This document shows, piece after piece, positions 43,955-53,262 of a DNA stretch of 64,000 nt (within the stretch, counting starts at the first letter, position 1; the number at the start of each line of letters is the position of its first letter). A program made the position numbers and the translations under genes. The DNA lies in assembly GCF_965248315.1 (NCBI RefSeq), contig NZ_CBDFIX010000002.1, forward strand, positions 3,720,001 through 3,784,000. The letters run 5' to 3'. The stretch comes from Ulvibacterium sp965248315. Its GTDB lineage: Bacteria; Bacteroidota; Bacteroidia; Flavobacteriales; Flavobacteriaceae. The notes under the pieces are model-generated. The model did not search any database. It had not been told where the DNA came from and was given only the letters and a program-made list of their open reading frames with translations.

Positions 43955-44060
43955 CCTTTAGGCTTAAAAAATATCATTTTCCAAAAAAACAAATAACCCT
44001 ATATTCGTAAATAAGCTCGTCCTGTTTTGTCATTACCACAGTTGACCGAACCCCTAGACC

Positions 44061-45131
44061 ATGACCATCTATATTGCCGATATCATTCCCCTCATCATCA
44101 TTCTTCAAAGTATCCTTTTTGCATTGGTTCTCCTTACCGATAAAGGTTCCAAAAGAATAAGTAATGGTTATCTCGCTTCCTTTCTGATCATGCTTGCCTT
44201 ACAGTTTACAGTGTTGTTAAATGAAACTTATGGAGCCCCCAATGCTTTTCTTAGTGCAACACTCTGTGTCTATGGATTTGCCTACGGCCCATTGTTATAT
44301 TTATACTCCAGATCTTTGATGTATCGTAAGTTTCGTTTTTCTCTTCTACAATTGGCCCACTTCTTACCCTTTGTCATTTTGCTTTTGCTTGCAGCACTTG
44401 GCTATTCATTTTGCGGAAGATTTGGATTTTTGCTATATGTAAGTCTTCTTACCTATAGCACTTTGGCCATCCTAAAAGTTATCACCTACCGAAAAATTGT
44501 AAAAGAGACCCAATCATCATTGAGTCGCACCGACCTGGTATGGCTCCAATGGACGATTATTATTTTTTGCATCGCGCTGCTTTTGGATATGGTCGATCAG
44601 CTTTTTTGGAGCACCGATCTTAAAGCTGGTATTTCATCCATTCACGTAATGATCCTATTGCTTATCAATTGGATGTTCTACAAAGGACTTAAACAACCTC
44701 AGATTTTTTTGGGTGTTACGCCATTGGATGAAGCCGTCTTTATGGAAAAAAGCAAAACTCCTTCCAAAACAACTCCGGATACCTTCGAAAAACAAGATCT
44801 TGAACACATTCAAACTTTTATGAGGGAAAGCAATCCTTATACGGATCCGGACCTTAGTCTGAAGCAACTTTCAGAGCGGTTGCAAATACCGCCCAGAAGG
44901 CTGTCCTATTTGATCAATGCCTTTTTGGGGCAGAATTTCATGGGTTTCATTAATAATCATCGTATCGAAAAAGCAAAATCACGTTTGCAGTATCCAAAGG
45001 ATAAAGGCGAAACTATATTGGAAGTAATGTACGAGGTGGGCTTTAACTCAAAATCCTCGTTCAACACCTTATTCAAACGAAAAACCGGTTTGACTCCTTC
45101 GGAATACAGGAAAAAATATCATTCTTCCTAG
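44061..45131 (+). CDS. AraC-family regulator with N-terminal membrane sensor
   Basis: 356 residues. The first about 215 carry seven hydrophobic helices (IIPLIIILQSILFALVLLTD to VMILLLINWMFYKGL), followed by a linker and an AraC/XylS DNA-binding domain (about 255-353: PDLSLKQLSERLQIPPRRLS, INNHRIEKAKSRLQ, ILEVMYEVGFNSKSSFNTLF, TGLTPSEYRKKY). Membrane-bound AraC sensors are common in Bacteroidota; the signal is unknown. TATATTCG (44000-44007) is a weak promoter candidate. Its target may be the amidohydrolase gene downstream. Confidence 0.9.
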   Translation: MTIYIADIIPLIIILQSILFALVLLTDKGSKRISNGYLASFLIMLALQFTVLLNETYGAPNAFLSATLCVYGFAYGPLLYLYSRSLMYRKFRFSLLQLAHFLPFVILLLLAALGYSFCGRFGFLLYVSLLTYSTLAILKVITYRKIVKETQSSLSRTDLVWLQWTIIIFCIALLLDMVDQLFWSTDLKAGISSIHVMILLLINWMFYKGLKQPQIFLGVTPLDEAVFMEKSKTPSKTTPDTFEKQDLEHIQTFMRESNPYTDPDLSLKQLSERLQIPPRRLSYLINAFLGQNFMGFINNHRIEKAKSRLQYPKDKGETILEVMYEVGFNSKSSFNTLFKRKTGLTPSEYRKKYHSS

Positions 45132-45254
45132 TTCATATTCCAGCGCACGAAAATCTAAATCCATTACCCGGTCAAAAATCGGTTCGAGTTCGTGAATGCG
45201 AACTTTTGGTACCTAAAAGTCTAATTTCTTTGTGTTTTATCATCAAACACATTT

Positions 45255-46691
45255 ATGAAAAGAGTACGAAGATTTATAAGAAAACTTTTTAGGGTTATTG
45301 CCATTATTCTTCTAACCTTTTTACTAGGTCTGATTATCATTATTCTAGTCTCAAGGAAGGATTATGGCAATCTGGAATCAGGTATTGGACAAGAAAATAA
45401 GACATTGGCCCTTACCCAGGTTAACATCATCAGTATGGACCAAGGTCGCGAAATATTGGAAAAACACAAGACACTATTAATAGATAACGGCCTGATTACA
45501 GGTATTCTTCCAGATTCGGTTTCCATACCAAGTGGATATTCGGTCAAAAGCTTAGACGGGAAATACGTGATGCCGGGCCTAATTGACATGCATACCCATA
45601 TCTTTGATCGATCCGATCTTGCCATGTACTTGGGGTACGGTGTAACCACAGTACGGAATATGATGGGTTTTCCCATGCATTTGAGGTGGCGGGAACAGGT
45701 AAACAATAGTACATATCCTGGAGCAACATTAATCACTGCTTCGCCGACCATAAACAGTGGAGCCAATACAGGTCCTTTCCATAAAAACATAAAAACACCT
45801 CAAGAAGGTATGGAAGCTGTGAATGCGTATAAAAAGAAAGGGTACGACTTCATCAAAATCTATGATGGGCTCGATCAACAACAATTTGAAAGTATTATGC
45901 AAGAAGCCGATCATTTGGATATGGACGTGGCCGGGCATCCGCCACATGCTATAGACCTGGATGTACTTTTACAATACCCCATTACCTCTTTTGAACATAT
46001 TGAAGAAGTTATACAGGGGATGATGGATTACAAACTGGACACCGTTATGGGAAGGGAAATTGCAAAAAAATTAAAACAAAATGGTGCAAAGGTTACCGCT
46101 ACCCTATCACCCTTTCACCATATTTATAAAACCACGGTTGAAGGGGAACCATTCATGAATTCAATCCCAAAAGTCCCGATAAATCCATTTATTGAATTTA
46201 TAGGCAAGAAACAGCTTTCCCAATGGATCGACTCCAATGAAGGCACTTACAAATGGCATGTGGATAAATACCGTTGCATGCAAGACCTAGTCCGTATTTT
46301 AAATGAGGAAGGGGTAACCTTGTTACTTGGAACCGATACCGGACCGAATCTGACCGCTCCAGGACTTACCTTGCATGAGGAGATTGCATTGTTACACGAA
46401 AACAGCCTAAGCCCCTATGCCATAATAAAATCGGGCACCATAGATGCAGCCAATACCTTGGGTATGCAAAATGAAATAGGTTCCGTTACCAAGGGTAAAA
46501 AATCGCAATTGTTGATTTTGGATGATGATCCATTGACTAACTTGGATACCATGAGGAAGCCCTACGCTATAATCAACAATACCCAGTGGTACGATGAAGG
46601 GAAAATCGATGGCTTGAGAAAACTGGGAAGCAACAAATCCGGTATCCTAATGACCTTAGGCCGATTTCTTGACCATATACTTAGTAAGTAA
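45255..46691 (+). CDS. Amidohydrolase family protein, membrane-anchored
   Basis: 478 residues. N-terminal membrane helix (VIAIILLTFLLGLIIIILVS), then a metal-dependent amidohydrolase: GKYVMPGLIDMHTHIFDRSD with the HxH metal ligands, DFIKIYDGLD with the Lys position, VAGHPPHAID, TSFEHIEE and LLLGTDTGPNLT with the Asp ligand, ending in the usual N+C beta-sandwich (GKKSQLLILDDDPLTNLDTM). Likely hydrolyses a small amide or cyclic substrate in the periplasm. Substrate unknown. Confidence 0.88.
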   Translation: MKRVRRFIRKLFRVIAIILLTFLLGLIIIILVSRKDYGNLESGIGQENKTLALTQVNIISMDQGREILEKHKTLLIDNGLITGILPDSVSIPSGYSVKSLDGKYVMPGLIDMHTHIFDRSDLAMYLGYGVTTVRNMMGFPMHLRWREQVNNSTYPGATLITASPTINSGANTGPFHKNIKTPQEGMEAVNAYKKKGYDFIKIYDGLDQQQFESIMQEADHLDMDVAGHPPHAIDLDVLLQYPITSFEHIEEVIQGMMDYKLDTVMGREIAKKLKQNGAKVTATLSPFHHIYKTTVEGEPFMNSIPKVPINPFIEFIGKKQLSQWIDSNEGTYKWHVDKYRCMQDLVRILNEEGVTLLLGTDTGPNLTAPGLTLHEEIALLHENSLSPYAIIKSGTIDAANTLGMQNEIGSVTKGKKSQLLILDDDPLTNLDTMRKPYAIINNTQWYDEGKIDGLRKLGSNKSGILMTLGRFLDHILSK

Positions 46692-46732
46692 ACGTAATTC
46701 GGCATGAATCCTCCCATGTCCTGTTGCGCATC

Positions 46733-49585
46733 CTACTTGCTCAAATACATCTTTCTACGTCCATACAAATCGTAAAATTCGTCATCCTTTAAACTGTCTA
46801 TGAATAGAATACTTTCGCCGGTACTTTTCATTTCAGGACCCAAATTCTTGTTGACATTGGGGAATTTATTGAAGGAGAACACGGGTTGCTTAATGGCAAA
46901 TCCTTCCAATTGAGGATTGAATTTGAAATCCTTAACCTTATTTTCGCCTAACATCACTTTTGTAGCGTAGTTTACATAAGGCTCCTTGTAGGCTTTAGCA
47001 ATAAAGGGTACCGTTCTGGATGCCCTAGGGTTGGCCTCTATGATGTAAACCATATCATCTTTGATAGCAAACTGGATGTTGATGAGCCCAACAGTCTTTA
47101 AAGCTAAGGCGATCTTCTTGGTATGATCCTTAATCTGCTGCATTACGAACTCTCCTAAATTAAAGGGAGGTAGGGTAGCATTGGAATCCCCGGAATGGAT
47201 GCCGCAAGGCTCAATATGCTCCATAATCCCGATGATGTAAATCTCATCACCATCACAGATGGCATCCGCTTCAGCTTCAATAGCTCCATCCAGATAATGG
47301 TCCAAAAGCAGTTTGTTATTTGGGATTTTGCGCAATAGGTCCACTACGTGTGCTTCCAACTCCTCTTTATTGATGACAATTTTCATTCCTTGGCCACCCA
47401 ATACGTACGAAGGTCGTACCAATAAGGGGAAGCCCAGTTCATCGGCCAATTGCAATGCTTCATCCGCCGTTTCGGCTACTCCAAACTTTGGATAGGGAAT
47501 GTTATTCTCCTTGAGCAAAGTGGAAAAACTGCCCCGATCTTCGGCCAAATCCAAGGATTTAAAACTAGTGCCGATAATCTTTATTCCGTATTTATCCAAT
47601 TTTTCCGCCAACTTCAAGGCAGTTTGGCCTCCTAATTGGACAATTACACCTTCTGGCTTCTCATGACGGATGATATCATAAATATGCTCCCAGAAAACAG
47701 GTTCAAAATAGAGCTTGTCCGCCGTATCAAAATCCGTGGAGACCGTTTCCGGATTGCAATTGATCATTATGGTTTCATATCCACATTCGGCAGCGGCCAA
47801 CACCCCGTGTACACAACAGTAGTCAAATTCTATCCCTTGCCCTATCCTATTTGGACCCGAACCTAGAACTACTATTTTCTTTCGGTCCGTAACCACGCTA
47901 TCATTTTCTACATACCGTTCCCCATCGGGTGTTTCTATCTCAGCCTCGAAAGTAGAATAGTAGTAAGGCGTCATTGCCTTAAATTCGGCGGCACAGGTAT
48001 CTACCAATTTGTAGACGCGATTAACACCCATTTCCGCGCGCTTGTTATAAACTTCGCTCTCCCAACAATCCAGCATATGGGCAATCTGCCGATCGGCAAA
48101 ACCTTTTTGCTTGGCCTCCAGCATCAATTCCTTACTTAAGGTTGCAATGGTATAGGTAGATATTTCTTTTTCTAGCTGATACAGTTCCTCGTATTGCTTA
48201 AGGAACCACATATCTATTCTAGTGATATCATGAATACGACTTAATGGAATTCCCATTTGAATGGCATCGTAGATTACGAATACCCTATCCCAGCTCGGAA
48301 TGGTCAATTTGCTGATTATCTGATTATAATCCTTATACCCTTTTCCATCGGCACCTAATCCATTACGCTTAATTTCAAGGGATTGCGTAGCCTTATGTAA
48401 CGCCTCTTGAAAGGAACGGCCAATGCCCATTACCTCGCCAACGGCCTTCATCTGCAAACCTAAAGTACGGTCTGAGCCTTCGAACTTGTCAAAATTCCAT
48501 CGCGGTATTTTCACAATTACATAATCCAAAGTGGGTTCGAACAATGCCGAGGTAGATTTGGTAATCTGGTTTTCCAACTCATCCAAATGGTAACCGACGG
48601 CTAACTTGGCAGCTATCTTGGCAATAGGATAACCCGTGGCCTTGGAAGCCAAAGCAGATGATCTTGATACCCTGGGGTTGATCTCAATGGCAATAATATC
48701 CTCTTTTTCATCAGGGCTTACTGCAAACTGTACATTACAGCCTCCAGCAAAGTCACCGATACTGCGCATCATTTTTATCGCCATATCCCGCATGCGCTGG
48801 AAGGTCCTATCCGAAAGTGTCATGGCCGGGGCCACCGTTATGGAATCTCCGGTATGTATACCCATAGGATCCATATTCTCTATGGTACAGATAATGACCA
48901 CATTATCATTCTTGTCCCGTAGAAGTTCAAGTTCATACTCCTTCCAACCCATCATGGCCTTGTCTATCATCACCTCATGGATAGGTGAAATCTCCAGACC
49001 CCGGCTTAGAAGTTCATCAAAATCTTCTGGTTTGTAAACAATTGCAGCGCCTGCTCCTCCTAGTGTGTACGATGCTCTTATAACCAAAGGAAAACCAAAC
49101 TCCTGGGCAATTTCTTTTCCCTTTAGAAATGAGGTGGCCGTGGCCTGTGGCGCCATACCTATCCCTATCTCCATCATCAATGCCCTAAACCTTTCCCGGT
49201 CCTCGGTAATATCTATGGCATCAATATCTACACCTATAATCTCTACATCAAAATCTTTCCAAATACCCTTTTCATCTGCTTCAATACAAAGGTTTAATGC
49301 CGTCTGTCCGCCCATCGTCGGTAATACGGCATCTATTTGCGGGTGCTTTTTTAAGATTTCCAGAATCGATTTTGTGGTCAACGGTTTAAGGTAGATATGA
49401 TCTGCCATAACCGGATCCGTCATAATAGTGGCCGGGTTACTATTGATCAATATGGTTTCAATTCCATCTTCCTTAAGGCTTCGTAAAGCCTGAGATCCGG
49501 AATAGTCGAACTCACAGGCCTGTCCGATGATTATAGGTCCAGAACCTATTATCAAAATCGATTTTAAATCTTTTCTTTTGGGCAT
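46733..49585 (-). CDS. carB: Carbamoyl-phosphate synthase large subunit (no MGS regulatory domain)
   Basis: A 950-residue enzyme joining bicarbonate, ammonia (from CarA) and two ATP into carbamoyl phosphate for pyrimidine and arginine synthesis. Two ATP-grasp halves are clear: ILIIGSGPIIIGQACEFDYSG, FPLVIRASYTLGGAG, IAIEINPRVSRSSALASKAT in the first; VLGSGPNRIGQGIEFDYC, FPLLVRPSYVLGGQGM, YIIEANPRASRTVPFIAKA in the second. E. coli CarB (1073) has a C-terminal MGS-like allosteric domain; here the protein stops shortly after the GPEMKSTGES segment. The amidohydrolase stop lies only 41 bp further, so the domain is truly absent. Confidence 0.96.
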   Translation of the reverse strand: MPKRKDLKSILIIGSGPIIIGQACEFDYSGSQALRSLKEDGIETILINSNPATIMTDPVMADHIYLKPLTTKSILEILKKHPQIDAVLPTMGGQTALNLCIEADEKGIWKDFDVEIIGVDIDAIDITEDRERFRALMMEIGIGMAPQATATSFLKGKEIAQEFGFPLVIRASYTLGGAGAAIVYKPEDFDELLSRGLEISPIHEVMIDKAMMGWKEYELELLRDKNDNVVIICTIENMDPMGIHTGDSITVAPAMTLSDRTFQRMRDMAIKMMRSIGDFAGGCNVQFAVSPDEKEDIIAIEINPRVSRSSALASKATGYPIAKIAAKLAVGYHLDELENQITKSTSALFEPTLDYVIVKIPRWNFDKFEGSDRTLGLQMKAVGEVMGIGRSFQEALHKATQSLEIKRNGLGADGKGYKDYNQIISKLTIPSWDRVFVIYDAIQMGIPLSRIHDITRIDMWFLKQYEELYQLEKEISTYTIATLSKELMLEAKQKGFADRQIAHMLDCWESEVYNKRAEMGVNRVYKLVDTCAAEFKAMTPYYYSTFEAEIETPDGERYVENDSVVTDRKKIVVLGSGPNRIGQGIEFDYCCVHGVLAAAECGYETIMINCNPETVSTDFDTADKLYFEPVFWEHIYDIIRHEKPEGVIVQLGGQTALKLAEKLDKYGIKIIGTSFKSLDLAEDRGSFSTLLKENNIPYPKFGVAETADEALQLADELGFPLLVRPSYVLGGQGMKIVINKEELEAHVVDLLRKIPNNKLLLDHYLDGAIEAEADAICDGDEIYIIGIMEHIEPCGIHSGDSNATLPPFNLGEFVMQQIKDHTKKIALALKTVGLINIQFAIKDDMVYIIEANPRASRTVPFIAKAYKEPYVNYATKVMLGENKVKDFKFNPQLEGFAIKQPVFSFNKFPNVNKNLGPEMKSTGESILFIDSLKDDEFYDLYGRRKMYLSK

Positions 49586-49635
49586 TTTTTATGTTTAGGT
49601 TTTAATCAGTTGGCACCGAAAAAGGTTCGGTGTGG

Positions 49636-49673
49636 ACAAAAAAAAGGTGCTACTTCCGAAAAAGTAACACCTT
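49636..49673 (-). terminator. Terminator of rpmH
   Basis: On the minus strand AAGGTGTTACTT and AAGTAGCACCTT pair (one mismatch) around TTTCGG, followed by a run of eight T; 24 bp after the rpmH stop. A second small hairpin (49614-49632, CACCGAA/TTCGGTG) lies in the carB leader. Confidence 0.85.
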
Positions 49674-49696
49674 GGTATTGTTATAATGTTCAATCA

Positions 49697-49855
49697 TTAT
49701 TTTTTGTGTCTCGGCTCAGAGGATACGGATAATTTTTTTCTTCCCTTGGCCCTTCTTCTGGCAAGTACCTTTCTGCCATTGGCAGTAGCCATACGCTCCC
49801 TAAACCCATGTTTGTTCCTTCTCTTTCGCTTGGATGGCTGAAATGTTCTTTTCAT
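49697..49855 (-). CDS. rpmH: 50S ribosomal protein L34
   Basis: A 52-residue, very basic ribosomal protein of the large subunit. It starts MKRTFQPSKRKRRNKHGFRE, contains MATANGRKVLARRRAKGRKK and ends EPRHKK. The family signature is complete; the extra eight residues over the 44-46 residue bacterial norm are a typical Bacteroidota tail. It has its own promoter and terminator between carB and the divergent gene at 50022. Usually rpmH sits next to rnpA; here neither rnpA nor dnaA is adjacent. Confidence 0.97.
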   Translation of the reverse strand: MKRTFQPSKRKRRNKHGFRERMATANGRKVLARRRAKGRKKLSVSSEPRHKK

Positions 49856-49918
49856 TTTTGAGCCTTTAAATACTTATTATACGTTACCTTGGACATTTTG
49901 CCCATAAAATTCTGGGCG

Positions 49919-49948
49919 CAAATATACGAAGAGTTTTTGCTTTGCCAA
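49919..49948 (-). promoter_or_regulatory. Promoter of rpmH
   Basis: On the minus strand TTG (49946-49948), 19 bases, then TATATTTG (49919-49926): a full match to the Bacteroidetes consensus TTG-N19-TAnnTTTG. A GCCCA/TGGGC hairpin (49900-49917) spans the expected start of the transcript. Confidence 0.8.
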
Positions 49949-49982
49949 ATGGAAATATAAAAATGTTTCGGTTTGTTTTTAT

Positions 49983-49990
49983 TACTTTTG
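49983..49990 (+). promoter_or_regulatory. Candidate promoter -7 element of the DUF6263 gene
   Basis: TACTTTTG fits TAnnTTTG 31 bp before the ATG at 50022; no clear -33 TTG. Confidence 0.45.
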
Positions 49991-50021
49991 CGGCATTGGA
50001 TAATTTGGATTTTTTCCCACT

Positions 50022-50903
50022 ATGAAAAAGGTTTTACTCCTATTATTTTTATTGTTTTTCGGGCCATGGGCCACGAGCCAAGTAAAATTGGAATACAAGC
50101 TGGAAAAGGATGATGTATTCACTATTAAGCAAGAGGCCAAACAGGTAATTACCCAAAAACTGGAAGGAGCAGAACATGAATTGACCAATGTAATCGATGG
50201 TGTTTTGGAATTTAAGGTCCTAGGTGAGGAAGATGATAATTACGAAATAGCGTTGACTTTTAAAGATCTTAATCTCAAAATGGTATCCAGCATACAGGGA
50301 GAATTGATGAATGTGGCCGCAAAGGAAATCGTAGAGGGTGATATGCAATCACACATTTTCAATAGCTTATTGGAGCATCCTATACAAATGACCCTTTCCA
50401 GGAATGGACATATCCTAAGGGTACGGGGCGGCGATAGTCTTGTGGCAAAAATGGCCCAAGCTTCTGGATTGGAAGATGAGTTTTCCCTTAATATGATGAA
50501 AAAATCCTTGGAAAAGGAATTTGGATCGGAAGCCTTATCCAACAGCTATGAACAAATGACCTATCTCTACCCCCAACAACAAGTTGGACCGGGAGATACT
50601 TGGGAAAATGAGTACACCGGAAAGCTAAGCACAAAAAATAAATGGACTTTAGAAACCATTGAGGACACCAGCGCAAAAATTACGGGAAAGGCCGAAGTAA
50701 TTATGGACATTACCGAACCTGCCACCACAATGAATCTTTCCGGAACACAGGCCACCCATATCACCACGGATATATCATCTGGTTTTATAAAAAAAATGAA
50801 GGTAGAGGGCGAATCCAAAGGTACGGGCACTATGGCACAATTGGGAGATCAAAAGATTCCGACTACTATAACGTCCACAATTACATACGAACGAATCAAT
50901 TAA
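50022..50903 (+). CDS. DUF6263-like secreted protein
   Basis: 293 residues with a signal peptide (VLLLLFLLFFGPWATSQ). The mature protein is beta-rich and matches the DUF6263 layout: LEYKLEKDDVFTIKQEAKQV, LKVLGEEDDNYEIALTF-like strands, MTLSRNGHILRVRGG, YPQQQVGPGDTWENEYTGKL and a final KIPTTITSTITYERIN. Probably periplasmic. No biochemical role is known. Followed 9 bp later by the TPR-like gene. Confidence 0.85.
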   Translation: MKKVLLLLFLLFFGPWATSQVKLEYKLEKDDVFTIKQEAKQVITQKLEGAEHELTNVIDGVLEFKVLGEEDDNYEIALTFKDLNLKMVSSIQGELMNVAAKEIVEGDMQSHIFNSLLEHPIQMTLSRNGHILRVRGGDSLVAKMAQASGLEDEFSLNMMKKSLEKEFGSEALSNSYEQMTYLYPQQQVGPGDTWENEYTGKLSTKNKWTLETIEDTSAKITGKAEVIMDITEPATTMNLSGTQATHITTDISSGFIKKMKVEGESKGTGTMAQLGDQKIPTTITSTITYERIN

Positions 50904-50912
50904 AGTAAGAAC

Positions 50913-51428
50913 ATGTTCAACAAGAATATTAAGCTCGTTATTGCCGGACTAATTATAGCTTATGCCGTTTATCAGTTTACGGAAGGGTATATAGGCAACG
51001 GCATTGCATTGATTCTATTTTCGCTCATTTTCATCTTCCTATACTTTAGGAACGAGATGATTCTATTGGCCTTTTTGCGGATGCGGAAACAGGATATGGA
51101 AGGCACGCAAAAATGGTTGGACAAAATAAAGAACCCAGAGGCAGCCTTGATTACCAAACAGCAAGGGTATTACAATTATATGCACGGTATACTGCATTCA
51201 CAAAAAAACTTGACCCAGGCCGAAAAATATTTTAGGAAAGCTTTAAAATTGGGACTTACCATGGATTATGATATAGCTATGGCCAAACTGAGCCTTGCCG
51301 GCATAGCCATGCAAAAACGTCGCAAAAGGGAAGCCACTACATTACTTCAAGAAGCTAAGAAGCTGGACAAGAACAACATGCTTACAGAACAGATTAAAAT
51401 GATGCAGCAACAAATGAAGCGGATTTAA
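50913..51428 (+). CDS. Membrane-anchored TPR-like protein
   Basis: 171 residues. Two hydrophobic helices (LVIAGLIIAYAVYQFT and IALILFSLIFIFLYFR) are followed by TPR-like helical pairs (QGYYNYMHGILHSQKNLTQAEKYFRKALKLG, MAKLSLAGIAMQKRRKREAT read in order). Probably a protein-interaction scaffold on the cytoplasmic face. Likely in an operon with the gene before it. Its end overlaps the convergent transglycosylase by 4 bp. Confidence 0.8.
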   Translation: MFNKNIKLVIAGLIIAYAVYQFTEGYIGNGIALILFSLIFIFLYFRNEMILLAFLRMRKQDMEGTQKWLDKIKNPEAALITKQQGYYNYMHGILHSQKNLTQAEKYFRKALKLGLTMDYDIAMAKLSLAGIAMQKRRKREATTLLQEAKKLDKNNMLTEQIKMMQQQMKRI

Positions 51429-52390
51429 GGATTGCTGGATACCTTATAATAGCCTTTGTTGGGAATTTCTATGATATATTTTTTCTTGGAAGCATTATTT
51501 AGATGCGGTTCCCGAAGCCACGGATTATGGCGTTTTAGAATCTTGTAATTTATTTCATACTGTTGGGCAAAATCGGCAAAGCTAAAAACCGGTTCATCCA
51601 CTTCTACACGAAATGTAGGTACGGTCGTATACATATCTTCCTTATCGATTTCAAAACCATACTTTTCCGGATGGGTAAGGATTTCCTTAATCGCCATAAT
51701 ACGAAATACATAACGTCCGGTTTCCTGGCCAAGTAAAAGGTCATAGTAATCTCCCACCTGCTGTATTCCCATAAATTTGTTGATGGCCCCAGGACCTGCG
51801 TTGTAAGCGGCCGCTGTTAAGGTCCAACTCCCATATTTCTCTTTCCACTTGTTCAAGTATTTGCAAGCAACCTCGGTGGATTTTTCCAAATGATAACGCT
51901 CATCAACATTCTTGTTCACTTCAAGTCCATACTCTTGTCCGGTTCCTTTCATTATCTGCCAAAAACCAGTGGCACCCGCATGCGAAACTACGTTCTGAAG
52001 TCCGCTTTCGGCAACGGCCAAATACTTAAAATCATCCGGAATACCATTCTTGGCCAGGATAGGTTCAATTATGGGAAAGTACTTATGGGCTCGCTTCATC
52101 AACAAAAGGGCATTGGACTGCCAATAGGTATTCACCAAAAACTCCCTATCTACGCGCTCCATCACTTCGGGATCATCTTGTGGTACGGGTTCCCCAGCAA
52201 AATTCAAATCTTCCGGGATATCTATTGCAGATATTTTATATTCCTTGGCAACGTTCTTGCCAGGGTCGTTTTCCGCTACATCCATAGCATCATCGCTTTG
52301 CTCTTCTACCCTATTTTGTACTGCAAATACTAATGTGCTCACTACGAAAAACACTCCTAAAAGCATTAAAACGTTCTTTATTATCTTCAT
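51425..52390 (-). CDS. Lytic transglycosylase (MltD-like) with LysM-like C-terminus
   Basis: 321 residues from the ATG at 52390 (MKIIKNVLMLLGVFFVVSTL); the longer frame overlaps the hydrolase gene. The SLT domain shows FKYLAVAESGLQNVVSHAGATG with catalytic Glu, FWQIMKGTGQEYG, and TAAAYNAGPGAINKFMG. The C-terminal part (PVFSFADFAQQYEINYKILKRHNPWL) looks like a LysM peptidoglycan-binding motif. It cuts glycan strands producing 1,6-anhydro ends. A good promoter lies upstream (52412-52442). Confidence 0.92.
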   Translation of the reverse strand: MKIIKNVLMLLGVFFVVSTLVFAVQNRVEEQSDDAMDVAENDPGKNVAKEYKISAIDIPEDLNFAGEPVPQDDPEVMERVDREFLVNTYWQSNALLLMKRAHKYFPIIEPILAKNGIPDDFKYLAVAESGLQNVVSHAGATGFWQIMKGTGQEYGLEVNKNVDERYHLEKSTEVACKYLNKWKEKYGSWTLTAAAYNAGPGAINKFMGIQQVGDYYDLLLGQETGRYVFRIMAIKEILTHPEKYGFEIDKEDMYTTVPTFRVEVDEPVFSFADFAQQYEINYKILKRHNPWLREPHLNNASKKKYIIEIPNKGYYKVSSNP

Positions 52391-52411
52391 TTTACCGGAT
52401 TTGTTGTTATT

Positions 52412-52442
52412 CAAAGGTATTAATACAACTCTCTTATTCCAA
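52412..52442 (-). promoter_or_regulatory. Promoter of the lytic transglycosylase gene
   Basis: On the minus strand TTG (52440-52442), 20 bases, then TACCTTTG (52412-52419), matching TTG-N19/20-TAnnTTTG; it overlaps the 3' end of the hydrolase gene. Confidence 0.7.
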
Positions 52443-53096
52443 AATAATTGTGGGCAGGTGTTCATTGAACCATTTGGCCCGATGTATGATCATAGTATGG
52501 GTCCCATTCTTTACGGTAATGCAATCTTTAATATTGCCGATAGGAAATACCGGGTCTTTTTCACCATGGATGTGCACGAGATGTTCTGGGCAATTTTGTT
52601 GATTCCAATTTATGATTTGATCTAGGGACCAATCTATATAATACTTGTCCCTAATGGAAAGATATTGTTCGTAAAGTTTTAGCCGTTTGGTGATGTTTTC
52701 TCCAAAGGCATACTTGGCCAGAAGTTCTACATTATTCACCAGACCCGTAGGCAGTAGTTTATGCGCTTTGGTGTACTTGGCAAAAATCATTTTTTTTGGT
52801 AATTCAGAAGTGCTTTTTACACTGGACACGATAATCGTTTTTTTTATTGGAATATACTTCGCCATTTCCTGAACCAGCATACCTCCAAAGGACACGCCCA
52901 AAAGCACAGGGTTTTCATGAACGATTTTTTTGTTCATTTCAACGGCATACTCGGATAACGTCATGTCCTTTTTAGGAACAAACCATTCCAACAAATGCTG
53001 TTCAAATTTTTCCTCGGGAAGTGCTATCTTTTCAAATATAGTTGGATTTGCGGCCATTCCCGGCATAAAATAAACATGGGTTTTATCATAGGGCAT
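52434..53096 (-). CDS. Alpha/beta hydrolase
   Basis: 220 residues. VYFMPGMAANPTIFEKI supplies the oxyanion region, PVLLGVSFGGMLVQEMA the nucleophile elbow (GVSFGG, Ser), and VHIHGEKDPVFPI with KNGTHTMIIHRAKW the acid and catalytic His. Soluble, substrate unknown. It begins 166 bp from the divergent GNAT gene. Confidence 0.88.
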   Translation of the reverse strand: MPYDKTHVYFMPGMAANPTIFEKIALPEEKFEQHLLEWFVPKKDMTLSEYAVEMNKKIVHENPVLLGVSFGGMLVQEMAKYIPIKKTIIVSSVKSTSELPKKMIFAKYTKAHKLLPTGLVNNVELLAKYAFGENITKRLKLYEQYLSIRDKYYIDWSLDQIINWNQQNCPEHLVHIHGEKDPVFPIGNIKDCITVKNGTHTMIIHRAKWFNEHLPTIILE

Positions 53097-53142
53097 AATG
53101 GTCGGACTTTGTGTTTTACTAGGAAAACTCTATTTTTTTCCC

Positions 53143-53150
53143 TACTTTTG
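53143..53150 (+). promoter_or_regulatory. Candidate promoter -7 element of the YjdJ-like gene
   Basis: TACTTTTG fits TAnnTTTG; the predicted leader of about 105 nt contains ACGAT/ATCGT followed by seven T, a possible attenuator. Confidence 0.45.
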
Positions 53151-53262
53151 TACAATCATTGGAAGTTGACCCCAACATCTTAATCTCAAAGTAAAAATAT
53201 AAAATTACGATTGTAGAACATCGTGATTTTTTTGTCTAAGACCAACATTAAAATCAAACTAT

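Noticed and set aside
43951..43977. Possible terminator after the second dehydrogenase (AGCC-TTTA-GGCT)
   Set aside because: Only a 4-bp stem followed by A rather than T; too weak.
45362..45790. 142-residue minus-strand frame inside the amidohydrolase gene
   Set aside because: Shadow of a conserved enzyme; no motif.
48636..49037. 133-residue plus-strand frame inside carB
   Set aside because: Ser/Ile-rich shadow of the conserved ATP-grasp region.
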